Part shown: positions 1 through 9,043 of the stretch, piece by piece
Position numbering within the stretch: the stretch's first letter is position 1
Layout: the number at the start of each line of letters is the position of its first letter
From: Pseudomonadota bacterium
GTDB lineage: Bacteria > Myxococcota_A > UBA796 > SXON01
Direction: 5' to 3'
Assembly: GCA_030685065.1 (NCBI GenBank)
Contig: JAUXQH010000057.1
Location: forward strand, 1-64,000
DNA length: 64,000 bases
Notes under the pieces: model-generated
What the model was told of the DNA's origin: nothing
The model's input: the letters and a program-made list of their open reading frames with translations, nothing else
The model's database searches: none
Position numbers and translations under genes: made by a program

Positions 1-40
1 GCTACGCCGCTCGTTCGCGTGAACAACGGCCATAGCTTCC
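1..40. repeat. REP-like palindrome, copy 1 (left end cut by window)
   Basis: This copy runs from GCTACGCCGCTCGTTCG to the right arm ATAGCTTCC and matches copy 2 at 49-92 closely. The two arms are imperfect inverted complements around a short loop containing GAACAAC. Its left arm is clipped by the window edge. It lies next to a REP-associated transposase gene, the usual setting for such palindromes. The REP identity is inferred; the repeat and the dyad are seen directly. Confidence 0.55.
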
Positions 41-48
41 GATGATCC

Positions 49-92
49 GGAAGCTACGCCGCTCGTTCGGGCGAACAACGGCCGTAGGTTCC
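49..92. repeat. REP-like palindrome, copy 2
   Basis: The left arm GGAAGCTACGCCGCTCGTTCG pairs imperfectly (about 15 of 21) with the reverse complement of the right arm CGAACAACGGCCGTAGGTTCC. It is a near copy of the element at 1-40, separated by about 8 bases. It sits about 30 bases beyond the stop of the minus-strand transposase gene. It is probably a substrate or relic of that transposase. Confidence 0.55.
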
Positions 93-122
93 GAGGAAGG
101 GGATCCCGCGCCCCCGCGAGCG

Positions 123-941
123 TCACCGGCGCCCCCTGACCACGGCCCGCTCCTGCGACATGGCCACCCCGCGCTCGGCGAGCGTGAGCACGATGCCGAT
201 CCGAACGCGGGCGGCTCTCACCAGGTCTTCCGAGGCGGAGGCCTCGCCGAGCAGGGCGCACCCGCGCGTCGAGAGGGCGAGGCCCTCGGCGAGGGCCGCG
301 GGGCCGATACCCGCGCTGCGCGCCAGGGAGATCGCGGTGCGCCGCGCGGCAACGACCTCCGTGGTGCGGCCGGGGAGCGACGGGTCGGCACCAGCAGCGT
401 CCGCGGCCGCGGCAACGAGCGCGTGGACCCCGACCTCCTTCAGCGCCGCGTCACCGACCGGCTCGGGCAGCGAGCCCGGAAGGCCCACGGCCTTCATCGC
501 GTCCGCGATTCCGAAGCGGGGCAACGCCTCGTGGATGTTCATCCTCCATCCCGGCAGCATGCGGGCCCCCACCAGATCGAGGAAGCAGGCGCCCGACCAC
601 GTTGCCGGGTGGGCGTGCAGCGCGTGGTGATCGACCTGGGTGAGCGCGTACCGCACGAGCGTCGTCATGTGCCCGCGATTGTCGACGGGCTCGACGTGCG
701 CCGGCAACACGGGCACGCTCGCGTGCGCCGACAGGGTCATGTGCAGCGAGCGCGCGATGCGACGAAGCGCGGCGGGCTCGCACAGGACCACGACGTGGGC
801 ATGCTCGTCCACGAGGCAGAAGAGCACGATCCAGCCGCCCCCCACCCGCACGAGGGAGCGCACGGCAGCCCGGCGCAGCGCCTCCCCCGGGAAGAGGGGC
901 TGCCGTCCGCGGGTGGTGTAGGTCAGGTGAAAGGTCCGCAC
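123..941 (-). CDS. REP-associated tyrosine transposase (RAYT, IS200/Y1-like)
   Basis: About 272 residues from a GTG at 941; the frame is open further upstream, but the family N-terminus (RTFHLTYTTRGRQPLF) begins here. The HUH motif is HAH at residues 47-49 (within DEHAHVVV), and the likely nucleophile is Tyr98 in RYALTQ, the order and spacing expected for Y1 transposases. The C-terminal third is helical and may bind DNA. Family members cut single-stranded DNA at REP hairpins and are usually stable single-copy genes, not mobile insertion sequences. REP-like hairpins lie just downstream at 1-92, and a decayed partial copy lies upstream at 1062-1405. TTG at 947 is an alternative start. There is no clear Shine-Dalgarno sequence. 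Confidence 0.75.
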   Translation of the reverse strand: MRTFHLTYTTRGRQPLFPGEALRRAAVRSLVRVGGGWIVLFCLVDEHAHVVVLCEPAALRRIARSLHMTLSAHASVPVLPAHVEPVDNRGHMTTLVRYALTQVDHHALHAHPATWSGACFLDLVGARMLPGWRMNIHEALPRFGIADAMKAVGLPGSLPEPVGDAALKEVGVHALVAAAADAAGADPSLPGRTTEVVAARRTAISLARSAGIGPAALAEGLALSTRGCALLGEASASEDLVRAARVRIGIVLTLAERGVAMSQERAVVRGRR

Positions 942-1061
942 GCGCAACGGGTAGTCACCGCGCGAGCTTGCGCAACGACGAAGCCGAGCGGATGCGCGAG
1001 AGAGGGACGGCGGGCCGCCGCGCACGCGCAGCCTCCGCGACCGCAGAAACGAGCGGGTAGT

Positions 1062-1405
1062 TCCCCACCTTCAGCGCTGCGTCACCGACCGGATCCGGTA
1101 GAAATACCGGAAAACCCACGCCTTCTTCGCGCCCGCGATTCGGAAGCGGAGCAACGCTTCACGGATGTACGTGCTCCACCCGGCCGTACGCGGGCCCCAC
1201 CAGATCGGCGAAGCAGGCTCCCAACCACGTTGCCGGGTGCGCCTGCAGCGCGTGGTGATCGACCTGGGTGGGCGCGTACCGCACGAGCGTCTAAATTGGC
1301 CCGCGGTTTTCGACGTGGCTCGAGGCGCGCCGGCAGCACGGGCACACTCGCGTGCGGCGAGATGTTAGGCGATCGTGCAATACGACGACGCCGAGAGCAT
1401 GTGCA
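1062..1405 (-). pseudogene. Decayed partial copy of the RAYT gene
   Basis: This segment matches 430-790 of the intact transposase gene over most of its length in the same orientation; for example the stretches encoding TLVRYA and the region around the catalytic tyrosine are nearly identical. It has an in-frame TAG at 1291-1293 (minus strand) just before the tyrosine segment, several small indels, and lacks the HUH half and the gene ends. It therefore cannot encode a working transposase. It looks like a tandem duplication followed by decay, or the remnant of a second family member. Confidence 0.75.
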
Positions 1406-1420
1406 CGAGGGGGACGGAGG

Positions 1421-1550
1421 GCGGCCGCGCGCCAGCGCGGGCGGCTCCCGCACCCGGCGGCGCGCCGCCGCCGTGCGGAGCCAAGGCCGCAGGCCGCGCC
1501 CGGAGGAGCCCGGCCCCGCCGCCCTGGGCGGGGACGTGCCGCGACGCCGT
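1421..1550. other. Intergenic, GC-rich, with a 14-base perfect palindrome
   Basis: No gene is seen here. The segment contains the perfect palindrome GGCGGCGCGCCGCC at 1456-1469. It lies downstream of the minus-strand dehydrogenase and could be part of a terminator, but no T-run follows. Confidence 0.35.
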
Positions 1551-2314
1551 TCAGCCCTCTGCCGGCGGGATCATGCCCTTCGAGCCCTTGTGGAGCTCGC
1601 CGTTGATGAAGCCCGGTGCGATGCGGGACATCCAGTGAAGCTGGTTCGACTGGCCCACCCGGATCTCGACCTCGCCCGCCTTGAGCGCCTTGACCGACGC
1701 GGCGACCAGCTCGTCCGTGGAGATGACCTTGATGCTCTCGGGAACTTCGCTGAGCTCGGTCTTCACCGCGGGGGGCATCAGCTCGATGACCCGGACGCCG
1801 GTGCCCTCAAGCTGGTAGCGGAGGGAGATCGTGTAGGAGTGAAGCGCCGCCTTCGTGGCGCAATACAACGGGGCGCCGGTGAGCGGCGCGAACGCGAGCC
1901 CGGAGGACACGTTGATGATCGTGCCCTTGTTGGCGGTGAGGAGGCCGATGAACGCCGACGTCATGCGGACGGTGCCGCCGAAGTTGATGTTCATCTCCGC
2001 CATCAGGCCTTCGAGATCGGCCGCGGGCGACCGAAGGTTCTTCGGAAGGAAGATGCCCGCGTTGTTCATGAGCACGTCCAGCCTGGGGAAGCGCGCCTTC
2101 ACGTCCGCGGCCAAGTCGGCGATGTCCGCGGTGCTCGCGACGTCGCTCTGGATGATGTGCAGCTTCGGGAACTGCGCCTTGGCCTCGTCGAGCTTCGATT
2201 GCCGACGCCCGGTGATGATCACCTCGTTGCCGAGCTCGAGGAATTTCTGGGCGAACGCGAGGCCGATCCCGGCGCTTCCGCCCGTGATCAGGATGGTGTG
2301 ACCGGTGAGTTTTA
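1551..2314 (-). CDS. Short-chain dehydrogenase/reductase (DltE-like), start codon not visible
   Basis: A Rossmann-fold NAD(P)-dependent oxidoreductase. The frame encodes KLTGHTILITGGSAGIG, the cofactor-binding glycine motif, then NNAG, the catalytic Ser in NVSSG and YxxxK as YCATK. Homologous sequence begins at the KLTG codons (about 2314), but the codon before them is TTA, and no ATG, GTG or TTG occurs in frame back to the upstream stop. The first canonical in-frame start is a GTG at 2222, which would remove the glycine motif. Either a rare start codon is used, or the gene lost its start and is a recent pseudogene. The substrate is unknown. The rest of the fold looks intact. Confidence 0.75.
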
Positions 2315-2452
2315 AGGGGGCTCCAAAACGCGAGGGTGTAGGGACGAAGCGAGGTATCCCGCGGAGCGGGCGGGCGGGCGCTCGGGGCGTCCTCCAGCCC
2401 GACGGCCGCGTCGAGCGCGTGGGCCGGTGGCCGACGCGATAGACGAAAAGTC

Positions 2453-3469
2453 ATGGAAATCCTCCCCAAAGGGCGTAAAGGCCGGCTCCGTGCGACCCTG
2501 GTGCTCGCCATCCCTCTCGGGAGCGCGGCGGGGATCGTCCACCTGGCGACGTGGATGCCCGGCCGCTCGTTCGACGGTGTCCCGGGCCCGTTGCCGCCCG
2601 AGCTCGCCGACCTTCCGGATCGGCTGGCCTCCCATGTGACCCACCTCGCCACCACCATCGGCGCGCGGAGTGAAAACGCGCCGAAGGGACTGGCGGAAGC
2701 TGAACAATATCTCAGCGCCGGACTCGCCGTCTCTGCGGGCGCGGTGCTCCGAGAGGCCTACGCGGGACGCAAGGGAGAGGTCGCGAACCTCGTGATGGAG
2801 CGGCGAGGGAACGCGCTGCCAGAGCAGATCATCGTGATCGGAGCGCACTACGACGCGGTGGACGGCACACCGGGCGCGGATGACAACGCGAGCGGGTGCG
2901 CGGCGCTGATCGAGCTCGCACGGCTGACCGTAGGGGTGCGGTACGCGCGGACCGTGCGCTTCGTGGCGTGGGTGAACGAAGAACCTCCCAGTTTTCAGAC
3001 CGAGAGCATGGGCAGCCTGGTATCGGCGCGAGCCAGCAGGGCGCGTGGCGAGGACATCCGCCTCGCCCTCTCGCTCGAGACCGTCGGGTTCTTCACGGAC
3101 GAGCCGGAAAGCCAGCACTACCCGAGCCCATTTTCACTCTTCTACCCGGACGTGGGGAACTTCATCGGGATGGTCGGAAACGTCGCGAGCCGTGACGCAC
3201 TCCACCACGCCCTGACGGCGTTTCGGGGTGTGGGACGCATCCCCAGCGAGGGCGTCGCCTTTCCGGATGTCGTCCCCGGTATCGGCTGGTCCGACCACTG
3301 GTCCTACTGGCAAGCCGGCTACCCGGCGCTGATGGTGACGGACACCGCGCCCTTCCGGAATCCGAGCTACCACGACGCTACCGACGATCCGGCGGATCTC
3401 GACTACACACGAATGGCGCGCGTCGTGGAAGGCATGTTGGCTGTGATCCAGGAGGCCGCGGACCGCTGA
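2453..3469 (+). CDS. M28-family zinc peptidase
   Basis: 338 residues. An N-terminal basic stretch and hydrophobic segment (about residues 10-30) suggest membrane anchoring or export. The catalytic domain shows the M28 pattern: His132 in GAHYD, Asp144 in GADDNASG bridging two zinc ions, Glu176 as the general base and Glu177 as a ligand in VNEEP, and a late His307 in SYHDATD. Family members are aminopeptidases or carboxypeptidases acting outside the cytoplasm on peptide N- or C-termini. The specificity cannot be read. The gene stands alone on the plus strand, 138 bases from the divergent dehydrogenase frame. Confidence 0.85.
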   Translation: MEILPKGRKGRLRATLVLAIPLGSAAGIVHLATWMPGRSFDGVPGPLPPELADLPDRLASHVTHLATTIGARSENAPKGLAEAEQYLSAGLAVSAGAVLREAYAGRKGEVANLVMERRGNALPEQIIVIGAHYDAVDGTPGADDNASGCAALIELARLTVGVRYARTVRFVAWVNEEPPSFQTESMGSLVSARASRARGEDIRLALSLETVGFFTDEPESQHYPSPFSLFYPDVGNFIGMVGNVASRDALHHALTAFRGVGRIPSEGVAFPDVVPGIGWSDHWSYWQAGYPALMVTDTAPFRNPSYHDATDDPADLDYTRMARVVEGMLAVIQEAADR

Positions 3470-3526
3470 CCCGACTCCGTCGATTCCCGCTCCCCGCCCC
3501 CCACCCGGACGGCTACGTTCCGCGCC

Positions 3527-4822
3527 ATGTATGGCCCGCCACCCGATCCCCGGCAGGTGTACGCGCCGACCGGGATCGCGTCCGAGCCCGGCGCGTGGCT
3601 CGCGTGCCTGCTCATCGGGCTCGTCCTGGCCTGGGCCGCCGGCACGAAGCGCCCCTTCCTCTTCATCGTCGGGTGCACCCTCGCGCTGACCACGCCCTTC
3701 GGCGCCTTCGCGACGACCTACGTGTGGGGCCAGTTCCCGACGATCGACAAGGCCGGGAGCCTGCTGTTCTACCTGGACGGCGTGATGTGGCGGTTCTGGG
3801 ACCCCACCGATCCCGCCATCCGCCTCATCGGCGTCCACGTCGGGCACCTGTGGATCACCGGGCTCTTCGATCTCCTCGTCTCGAGCACGGCCGCCTTCAA
3901 CCTCCAGGCCTTCCTGAACCTGGTGCTCGGCTGGTACTGCGCGTGGCTGCTCCTGAACGAGCTCTCGGGCGACCGCGAGGTCAGCCTGGTGTTCGCCTTC
4001 CCCTTCGGGATGGGCCTACACCTGTTTCGAGACATCAACTGGTATACCATTGAAAAATCAGGCGTGTACTGGGTGCCGCTGTACGCATGGGCCCTGGTCA
4101 AGGCGTATCGAGAGGGTGGACGTTGGGTGGGCATCGCGGCGCTGATCTACGTCGCGACGCTGTTCTACAACTTCTACCTGGGTGTCCTGTGCGCGGGCAT
4201 CGGCGCGATGGCGCTGCTCACCCGGAAGCGCGAGGTATGGCTGGCCGTGGGGGCGAGCGCGCTCGCAGCGCTGCCGCTGGTGGCGTTGCAGCTCCTGGCG
4301 ATGCGAGGGGACGGGGCGCTCGGGGATCCCGAGACGTTCCTGACGCAGCGCGCCGCGCTCGACATCTTCGAGCTCTGGCCGCCGAAGTGGAACCGCCTCG
4401 AAGCGTGGCGAGCGCTGAACGTCGTGGCGCTCGCGCTGGCGGCGGTCGGGTTCACCCGCCGGAAGAACCTCTGGATCGGCGGTGTCGCGCTCGCCTTCTT
4501 CCTCCTGGCGCTCGGCCCCGCGCACAACCCCGTCTACCGCCTGCTGTTCGAGCTCGTTCCAGGCTTCTGGCGCATCGCCAAGCCGGAGACCTTCTTCCAC
4601 GTGACGTGGCTCGCCCTCCTCGCGGTCGCGGCCCGGGTCGCGGCGGACGCCAGGCCGAGCCGTCCGGCCGTCGCGATGGTCGGGTTGCTTTTCGCCCTGA
4701 GCTGGGCGATCTCGATCCGCACCCACCCGGTCTACCCGCGCTTCACGCAGCCCCTCGAGCTCACGCTGTCGGAGGACTGGGAGCGGGCCTTGCCTGCGGC
4801 GCCCCGCCCCCGTTCGCGGTAA
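3527..4822 (+). CDS. Polytopic membrane protein of unknown function
   Basis: 431 residues with about ten hydrophobic membrane segments spread over the whole length, and charged loops between them. Aromatic-rich loops such as GLHLFRDINWYTIEKSG and the general layout recall GT-C type glycosyltransferases or YfhO-like proteins, but no diagnostic Asp/Glu motif could be assigned, so no enzyme activity is claimed. It ends only 9 bases before the MoxR-type ATPase gene, so it is probably co-transcribed with that operon. The Arg/Pro-rich C-terminal tail is probably cytoplasmic. Confidence 0.7.
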   Translation: MYGPPPDPRQVYAPTGIASEPGAWLACLLIGLVLAWAAGTKRPFLFIVGCTLALTTPFGAFATTYVWGQFPTIDKAGSLLFYLDGVMWRFWDPTDPAIRLIGVHVGHLWITGLFDLLVSSTAAFNLQAFLNLVLGWYCAWLLLNELSGDREVSLVFAFPFGMGLHLFRDINWYTIEKSGVYWVPLYAWALVKAYREGGRWVGIAALIYVATLFYNFYLGVLCAGIGAMALLTRKREVWLAVGASALAALPLVALQLLAMRGDGALGDPETFLTQRAALDIFELWPPKWNRLEAWRALNVVALALAAVGFTRRKNLWIGGVALAFFLLALGPAHNPVYRLLFELVPGFWRIAKPETFFHVTWLALLAVAARVAADARPSRPAVAMVGLLFALSWAISIRTHPVYPRFTQPLELTLSEDWERALPAAPRPRSR

Positions 4823-4831
4823 TCTGCCCGG

Positions 4832-5602
4832 ATGATCTACTACCGACCACACGGCAACGAGGTCGAGGTGTTCCGCGTGGCCGCCGCGCGCAAGCTCCCG
4901 ATCCTGCTCAAGGGGCCGACCGGCTGCGGGAAGACCCGCTTCGTCCGCTACATGGCCGAGCAGCTGGGCCGTCCGCTGGTGACCGTCGCGTGCCAGGAAG
5001 ACCTCGCCGCGGCCGATCTCACGGGCCGGTTCCTGCTCGAAGGCGGCCAGACCGTGTGGAGGGACGGCCCCCTCACCCGGGCCGTGCGCGAGGGCGCGAT
5101 CTGCTACCTGGACGAGGTGGTCGAGGCCCGCGCCGACGTGATGACGGTGCTCCATCCGCTCACCGACGACCGACGGGTGCTCCCGCTCGATCGCACCGGC
5201 GAGGAGCTCGCCGCCCCCGACTCGTTCCTCGTCGTGATCTCCTACAACCCCGGCTATCAGTCGGTGTCGAAGGAGCTCAAGGAGAGCACGCGGCAGCGCT
5301 TCGTCTCCCTCTCGTTCGACTACCCGACCCCCGGCGTCGAAGCCGAGATCGTGGCGGCCGAGTCGGGCTGCTCCGCGGACATCGCGCAGACGCTCGTGAA
5401 GCTCGGGCAGGGCTCCCGGAACCTGCGCGCCCACGGCCTCGGCGAGGGCGCGTCCACCCGCCTCCTCGTCTACGCGGCGACGCTCGTCGTCGCGGGCCTC
5501 TCCCTCAAGGAGTCCGCCGAGGCCACGCTAGTGGGCTCGTTGACCGACGACGTCGAGATGACCAAGGCGCTGCGCGAGCTGGTCCGCTCGGTGCTGGGGT
5601 AG
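4832..5602 (+). CDS. MoxR/NorQ/CbbQ-type AAA+ ATPase (pair 1)
   Basis: 256 residues. Walker A is GPTGCGKT at residues 28-35; the Walker B region is CYLDEVVEA near residue 93; sensor-1-type ISYNPGY and the arginine-containing STRQRF follow; a CbbQ-type C-terminal domain ends the protein. Such ATPases act with VWA-domain partners to remodel or activate large complexes; NorQ/NorD and CbbQ/CbbO insert metals or reactivate enzymes. The VWA partner starts 3 bases downstream. No nitric oxide reductase or Rubisco gene is nearby, so the client is unknown. It is a clear paralogue of the ATPase at 19723-20535. Confidence 0.88.
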   Translation: MIYYRPHGNEVEVFRVAAARKLPILLKGPTGCGKTRFVRYMAEQLGRPLVTVACQEDLAAADLTGRFLLEGGQTVWRDGPLTRAVREGAICYLDEVVEARADVMTVLHPLTDDRRVLPLDRTGEELAAPDSFLVVISYNPGYQSVSKELKESTRQRFVSLSFDYPTPGVEAEIVAAESGCSADIAQTLVKLGQGSRNLRAHGLGEGASTRLLVYAATLVVAGLSLKESAEATLVGSLTDDVEMTKALRELVRSVLG

Positions 5603-5605
5603 CGG

Positions 5606-7645
5606 GTGGGCGCGCCCACCGTCTCCGGGGACGACACGCTCAAGGAGACGATGGAGGAGTACGGGCTCACCGCGGCCGAGCTCGGGCTCGCCGCCGAGAC
5701 CGACGACGACGCCGAGCAGGCGCTGCTCGCGCGCTTCCTGTTCGAGCCCCCCAAGCGCACGGCCATCGGCGGCGAGCGGAACGGGCTCGCCCTCGATCGC
5801 ATCGTCAAGCAGCTCACCGCGCTGCTGCGGATGTTGTCGGGGCGGAGCTTCCAGGTCGCCTACAGCGATCCGCCCGCCACCGACAACCTGAACATCTACC
5901 TGCCGAAGGCGGTACCCGCGCCCGAGACGTACGAGCAGGACCTGCTGCTGTACCGGGCCATGGCGCTGGTGCAGGTCGGTTTTCTCCGCCACGGCATCCT
6001 CCAGGATCGCGCCGTGCTCGCCGCGATCCATCGTGACTGGGTGCTCCGCAGCGCCTTCCACCTGCTCGCCGCCCGCTACGTCCTGCGCCAGTGGGCAGAG
6101 GAGTACCCCGGCTTGCGGGAGGACCTCCGCAAGGTCGCCCTGCTCGACAAGGCCGGGGCGATGCGCGTGAACGTGACCGCGGTGCCCCGCGACGGGATGC
6201 CGGCCGCGTTCGTTCCGCTCTACGAGGGCCTGGCCACCTGCCTGAACTGGCGAAGCCCCGGCGTCGAGGGAGATCCGGCGCGGCAGGCCGTGCGCGTGAT
6301 CGATGGCTACAAGAGCCCTGCCAGCGGCGGGCCCGGCATCGTGACCGTGCTCATGGCCCAGGCCCAGCTCCTCCGCGAACACTTCCACCGGTTACGACTC
6401 GGCCCCCCTCCCCTCCCTTGGTTCGTCGGGATCATCCGCCCCGAGTGGATCCTCGCCGACCTCGCGCGTGACATCGCGTACGAGCAGGAGTGGAAGAAAG
6501 GGAACAAGCCGCTCCGGCAGCTCCTCGAGGCCATGGCACGGAACAAGGGGGGTGCGCTCCCGGCCCCGCCCAATCCCTCGGGCCCCACCGGAGCGCCCCG
6601 TCAGGGCCTTCGCGCCCGGCTCCTCGCGCGAATCTCGGGCCCCGACACCTCCTCGAAGGCCCCGGCCTACGGCGCCCTCCGGGACGAGCACGTGGAGAAT
6701 GCCCGCGCGGCGGCCGCGGCGCGCCCCGAGGACGATCTGCTCGAGGCGCCCCCGAAGCCCGGCGCAGACGGCTCCCGCGAATACGACGAGTGGGACGACG
6801 CCGCCGGCGTCTACCGGTTCGCGGCGGTCAAGGTCACGGAGGTCGAGGCGACGACCGGGCCGCTCGGCGGCTACGAGAAGGTGGTCGCGGCGAACCAACG
6901 CCAGATCAAGGAGCTCCGCCGCCGCTTCGAGGCCCTCCGCGTCGAGGAGCGCTGGTTGCACGGGCAGGCCGACGGCAGCGAGCTCGACATGAACCGCGCG
7001 ATCGCGGCGCTCACCGACATCGCGGCCGGGCACCAGCCCGACGATCGCGTCTACAAGCGGTACGTGCGCCAGCGCCAGACCGTCGCCATCCTCACGCTGG
7101 TGGACCTGTCGGGCTCCACCCAGGGGCACGTCATCCACCTGGAGCAGGAGGCGATCGTGCTGTTTGCCGAGGGCCTCAAGACCCTCGGCTTCCCACACGC
7201 CTTCTACGGGTTCGGGAACACCCACCCCCAGGAGTGCCAGCTTCAGCGGATCAAGGGGTTCGACGAGCCCTACGGGGACGCCGTCTACAAGCGAATGGGA
7301 AACCTGCGCCCGAACGGCGCCACGCGCCTGGGCGCCTACCTCCGGCACGCCGGCTGGCTGCTCGGGAGCCGGCCCCAGGCGCGCAAGGTGCTGCTCGTCG
7401 TCTCGGACGGAAAGCCGGAAGATCGCGGCGAGTACCGCGGGAAGCAGGGCATCCGGGACACCGCGATGGCGGTGGCCGAGGTGCGTCGCCTCGGCGTGCA
7501 CGTGCACTGCATCAGCCTCGACGCGAACGAGGACTCGGACGGCTACCTCGGGGAGATCTTCGGCAAGGGCCGATACCTGAAGCTCGATGCGGTGGACGCG
7601 CTGCCGGCGCGGCTCCCCGAGGTGTTTCGCGGCCTGGTCCGCTGA
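5606..7645 (+). CDS. VWA-domain protein, NorD/CbbO-like (pair 1)
   Basis: 679 residues from a GTG start 3 bases after the ATPase stop. The long N-terminal helical part (residues 1-480) has no recognised motif. A C-terminal von Willebrand factor A domain carries the MIDAS motif DLSGST near residue 500, with metal-site elements in YGFGNTHP and VVSDGKPED. In NorD and CbbO this domain recruits the client through a bound divalent metal while the MoxR ATPase powers remodelling. The stop overlaps the start of the next gene (TGATG), indicating translational coupling to the lipoprotein. Confidence 0.85.
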   Translation: MGAPTVSGDDTLKETMEEYGLTAAELGLAAETDDDAEQALLARFLFEPPKRTAIGGERNGLALDRIVKQLTALLRMLSGRSFQVAYSDPPATDNLNIYLPKAVPAPETYEQDLLLYRAMALVQVGFLRHGILQDRAVLAAIHRDWVLRSAFHLLAARYVLRQWAEEYPGLREDLRKVALLDKAGAMRVNVTAVPRDGMPAAFVPLYEGLATCLNWRSPGVEGDPARQAVRVIDGYKSPASGGPGIVTVLMAQAQLLREHFHRLRLGPPPLPWFVGIIRPEWILADLARDIAYEQEWKKGNKPLRQLLEAMARNKGGALPAPPNPSGPTGAPRQGLRARLLARISGPDTSSKAPAYGALRDEHVENARAAAAARPEDDLLEAPPKPGADGSREYDEWDDAAGVYRFAAVKVTEVEATTGPLGGYEKVVAANQRQIKELRRRFEALRVEERWLHGQADGSELDMNRAIAALTDIAAGHQPDDRVYKRYVRQRQTVAILTLVDLSGSTQGHVIHLEQEAIVLFAEGLKTLGFPHAFYGFGNTHPQECQLQRIKGFDEPYGDAVYKRMGNLRPNGATRLGAYLRHAGWLLGSRPQARKVLLVVSDGKPEDRGEYRGKQGIRDTAMAVAEVRRLGVHVHCISLDANEDSDGYLGEIFGKGRYLKLDAVDALPARLPEVFRGLVR

Positions 7646-8964
7646 TGCTCGTGTCGGTCCTGGTCGCGGCGCTGCTGGCCGGCTGCGCGGCGGACTGCAC
7701 CACGGCCACCTGCCTCGCGGACGCCGCGATCAAGGACTGGCCCACGGACCAGATCGGCGTGACGGCGCGGATCATCGCCCTCCCGGACGACCTGACCCGC
7801 ACCGTCGTGGTCGGCCGGCTGGGCGAGGCCTTCCCGGGGCGCACCGCGGCGCTGTGTAGATCGCTGCCGGACGAGCTCAGTCGCCAGCGTTGCCAGCGGC
7901 TGAACGACCGGCCCCACCTCGCGTTCGATCCAGGCGCGCACGCTGTCGTAGGGGCGCAAGCCGCCGCGAGCGGCGGCGTACCCGCCGACGAGGGGCCCCT
8001 CGGGGCGCGTCCGGCGGGCCCTCGCCTCGCGGGGCTGCCCGAGGATCGGCTGCCCCTCCCCCCTTCGCGCGGATCGACGCCCGTGCCGGTGTCGACCTGC
8101 TCCGACGCCCCCGATCGGTCGGCGTGCCTCGACGAGACGGCGCTCCACGTGGCAATCGAGGGCGACGCGGCGCGGGCGAGCGACACCTGCTCCCTCCACG
8201 CGGAGCTCCGTTGGGCGGACGAGTGCCGCTTCAACGCCGCCGAGCAGTCCGTCCGCGAACGACACGGCGACGCCTACCGCGGCGCGGCCGCCCTGTGCGG
8301 CGCGGCCACGACCTTCACCCAGGAGTGCCTCGTCCACGTGCTGACCCGCGTCCCGAAGCGCGTGTTGCCCCTGGACGCGGGGCCCGAGCGCGTGAAGTCC
8401 GTCATTCACGACGCGGAGGCGATCCGGAGCGCGTGGCTGGAGGTCGACGAAGCCGTGGCGGACCGTCACGTGGACCGCTTCTGGGCGCTCTACTTCGCGA
8501 ACGTGTACCGCGAAGCCGAGGCCCCGGACGGTACGCCGCTCGCATGGTATCCCGAGGCCGCATGGCCGCACGTGCGCGCGGCGGCTGCGACGCGCCTCCG
8601 GTCGCTCGGGCGCCTCTCGGGCCCGCTCGCGACGCAGCTCGCGCACCTGGAGCAGATCCTCGCCGCGCGGCGCGATCCCGGCTCGCGCCGCGGGCGCCCG
8701 CCCGACCTGGTGTACGTCGAGGATCTCGGGTCGCCGGCCGCCGAGGGCCCCAGCGCGTTCTTCCTCGGCGCGAGCCGCCGGGCGCTCGGGGCCGACGCGC
8801 GGACCGACCTCGTCTTTTGCCTCCTCGAGTCCGCGGGGCGGGCGAAGCCGGCGGACACCGCCCTCCTCGACGAGGCGTCCGTGCACCCGGACGCGCGGAT
8901 CCGCGCCGAGGCGCGTCGCATCCGGGATGCGATCGCCGGCGGCTCGGGAGCCACCCCTCCCTGA
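7645..8964 (+). CDS. Cysteine-rich predicted lipoprotein, function unknown
   Basis: 439 residues. The start ATG overlaps the stop of the VWA gene. A short signal peptide ends in the lipobox LLAGC, followed by several more cysteines (CAADCTTATC) and further scattered ones, suggesting disulfides in the periplasm. The middle is Pro/Gly-rich and the C-terminal part is helical with a HEAT-like end (DARIRAEARRIRDAI). No enzymatic motif is seen. It lies between the VWA gene and the AddB-like gene in one apparent operon, so an envelope role beside DNA-processing proteins is unexpected. Confidence 0.72.
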   Translation: MLVSVLVAALLAGCAADCTTATCLADAAIKDWPTDQIGVTARIIALPDDLTRTVVVGRLGEAFPGRTAALCRSLPDELSRQRCQRLNDRPHLAFDPGAHAVVGAQAAASGGVPADEGPLGARPAGPRLAGLPEDRLPLPPSRGSTPVPVSTCSDAPDRSACLDETALHVAIEGDAARASDTCSLHAELRWADECRFNAAEQSVRERHGDAYRGAAALCGAATTFTQECLVHVLTRVPKRVLPLDAGPERVKSVIHDAEAIRSAWLEVDEAVADRHVDRFWALYFANVYREAEAPDGTPLAWYPEAAWPHVRAAAATRLRSLGRLSGPLATQLAHLEQILAARRDPGSRRGRPPDLVYVEDLGSPAAEGPSAFFLGASRRALGADARTDLVFCLLESAGRAKPADTALLDEASVHPDARIRAEARRIRDAIAGGSGATPP

Positions 8965-9043
8965 CCTCCAGGGGGCCCGAGCCCTCGAAGGCCATGGGGC
9001 GGACAAATTCTGGCACGCCGTCAGGCTACGCTCGCCACCCCTC

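Noticed and set aside
1807..2658. Alternative minus-strand frame reading through the dehydrogenase start region
   Set aside because: It encodes no recognisable domain, and the dehydrogenase motifs are in another frame. A frameshift joining the two was considered, but the conserved N-terminus is already in the dehydrogenase frame.
4832..7645. Calling the first MoxR-VWA pair norQ and norD
   Set aside because: No norB or norC or other denitrification gene is present, and MoxR-VWA pairs serve many clients. Gene symbols were withheld.
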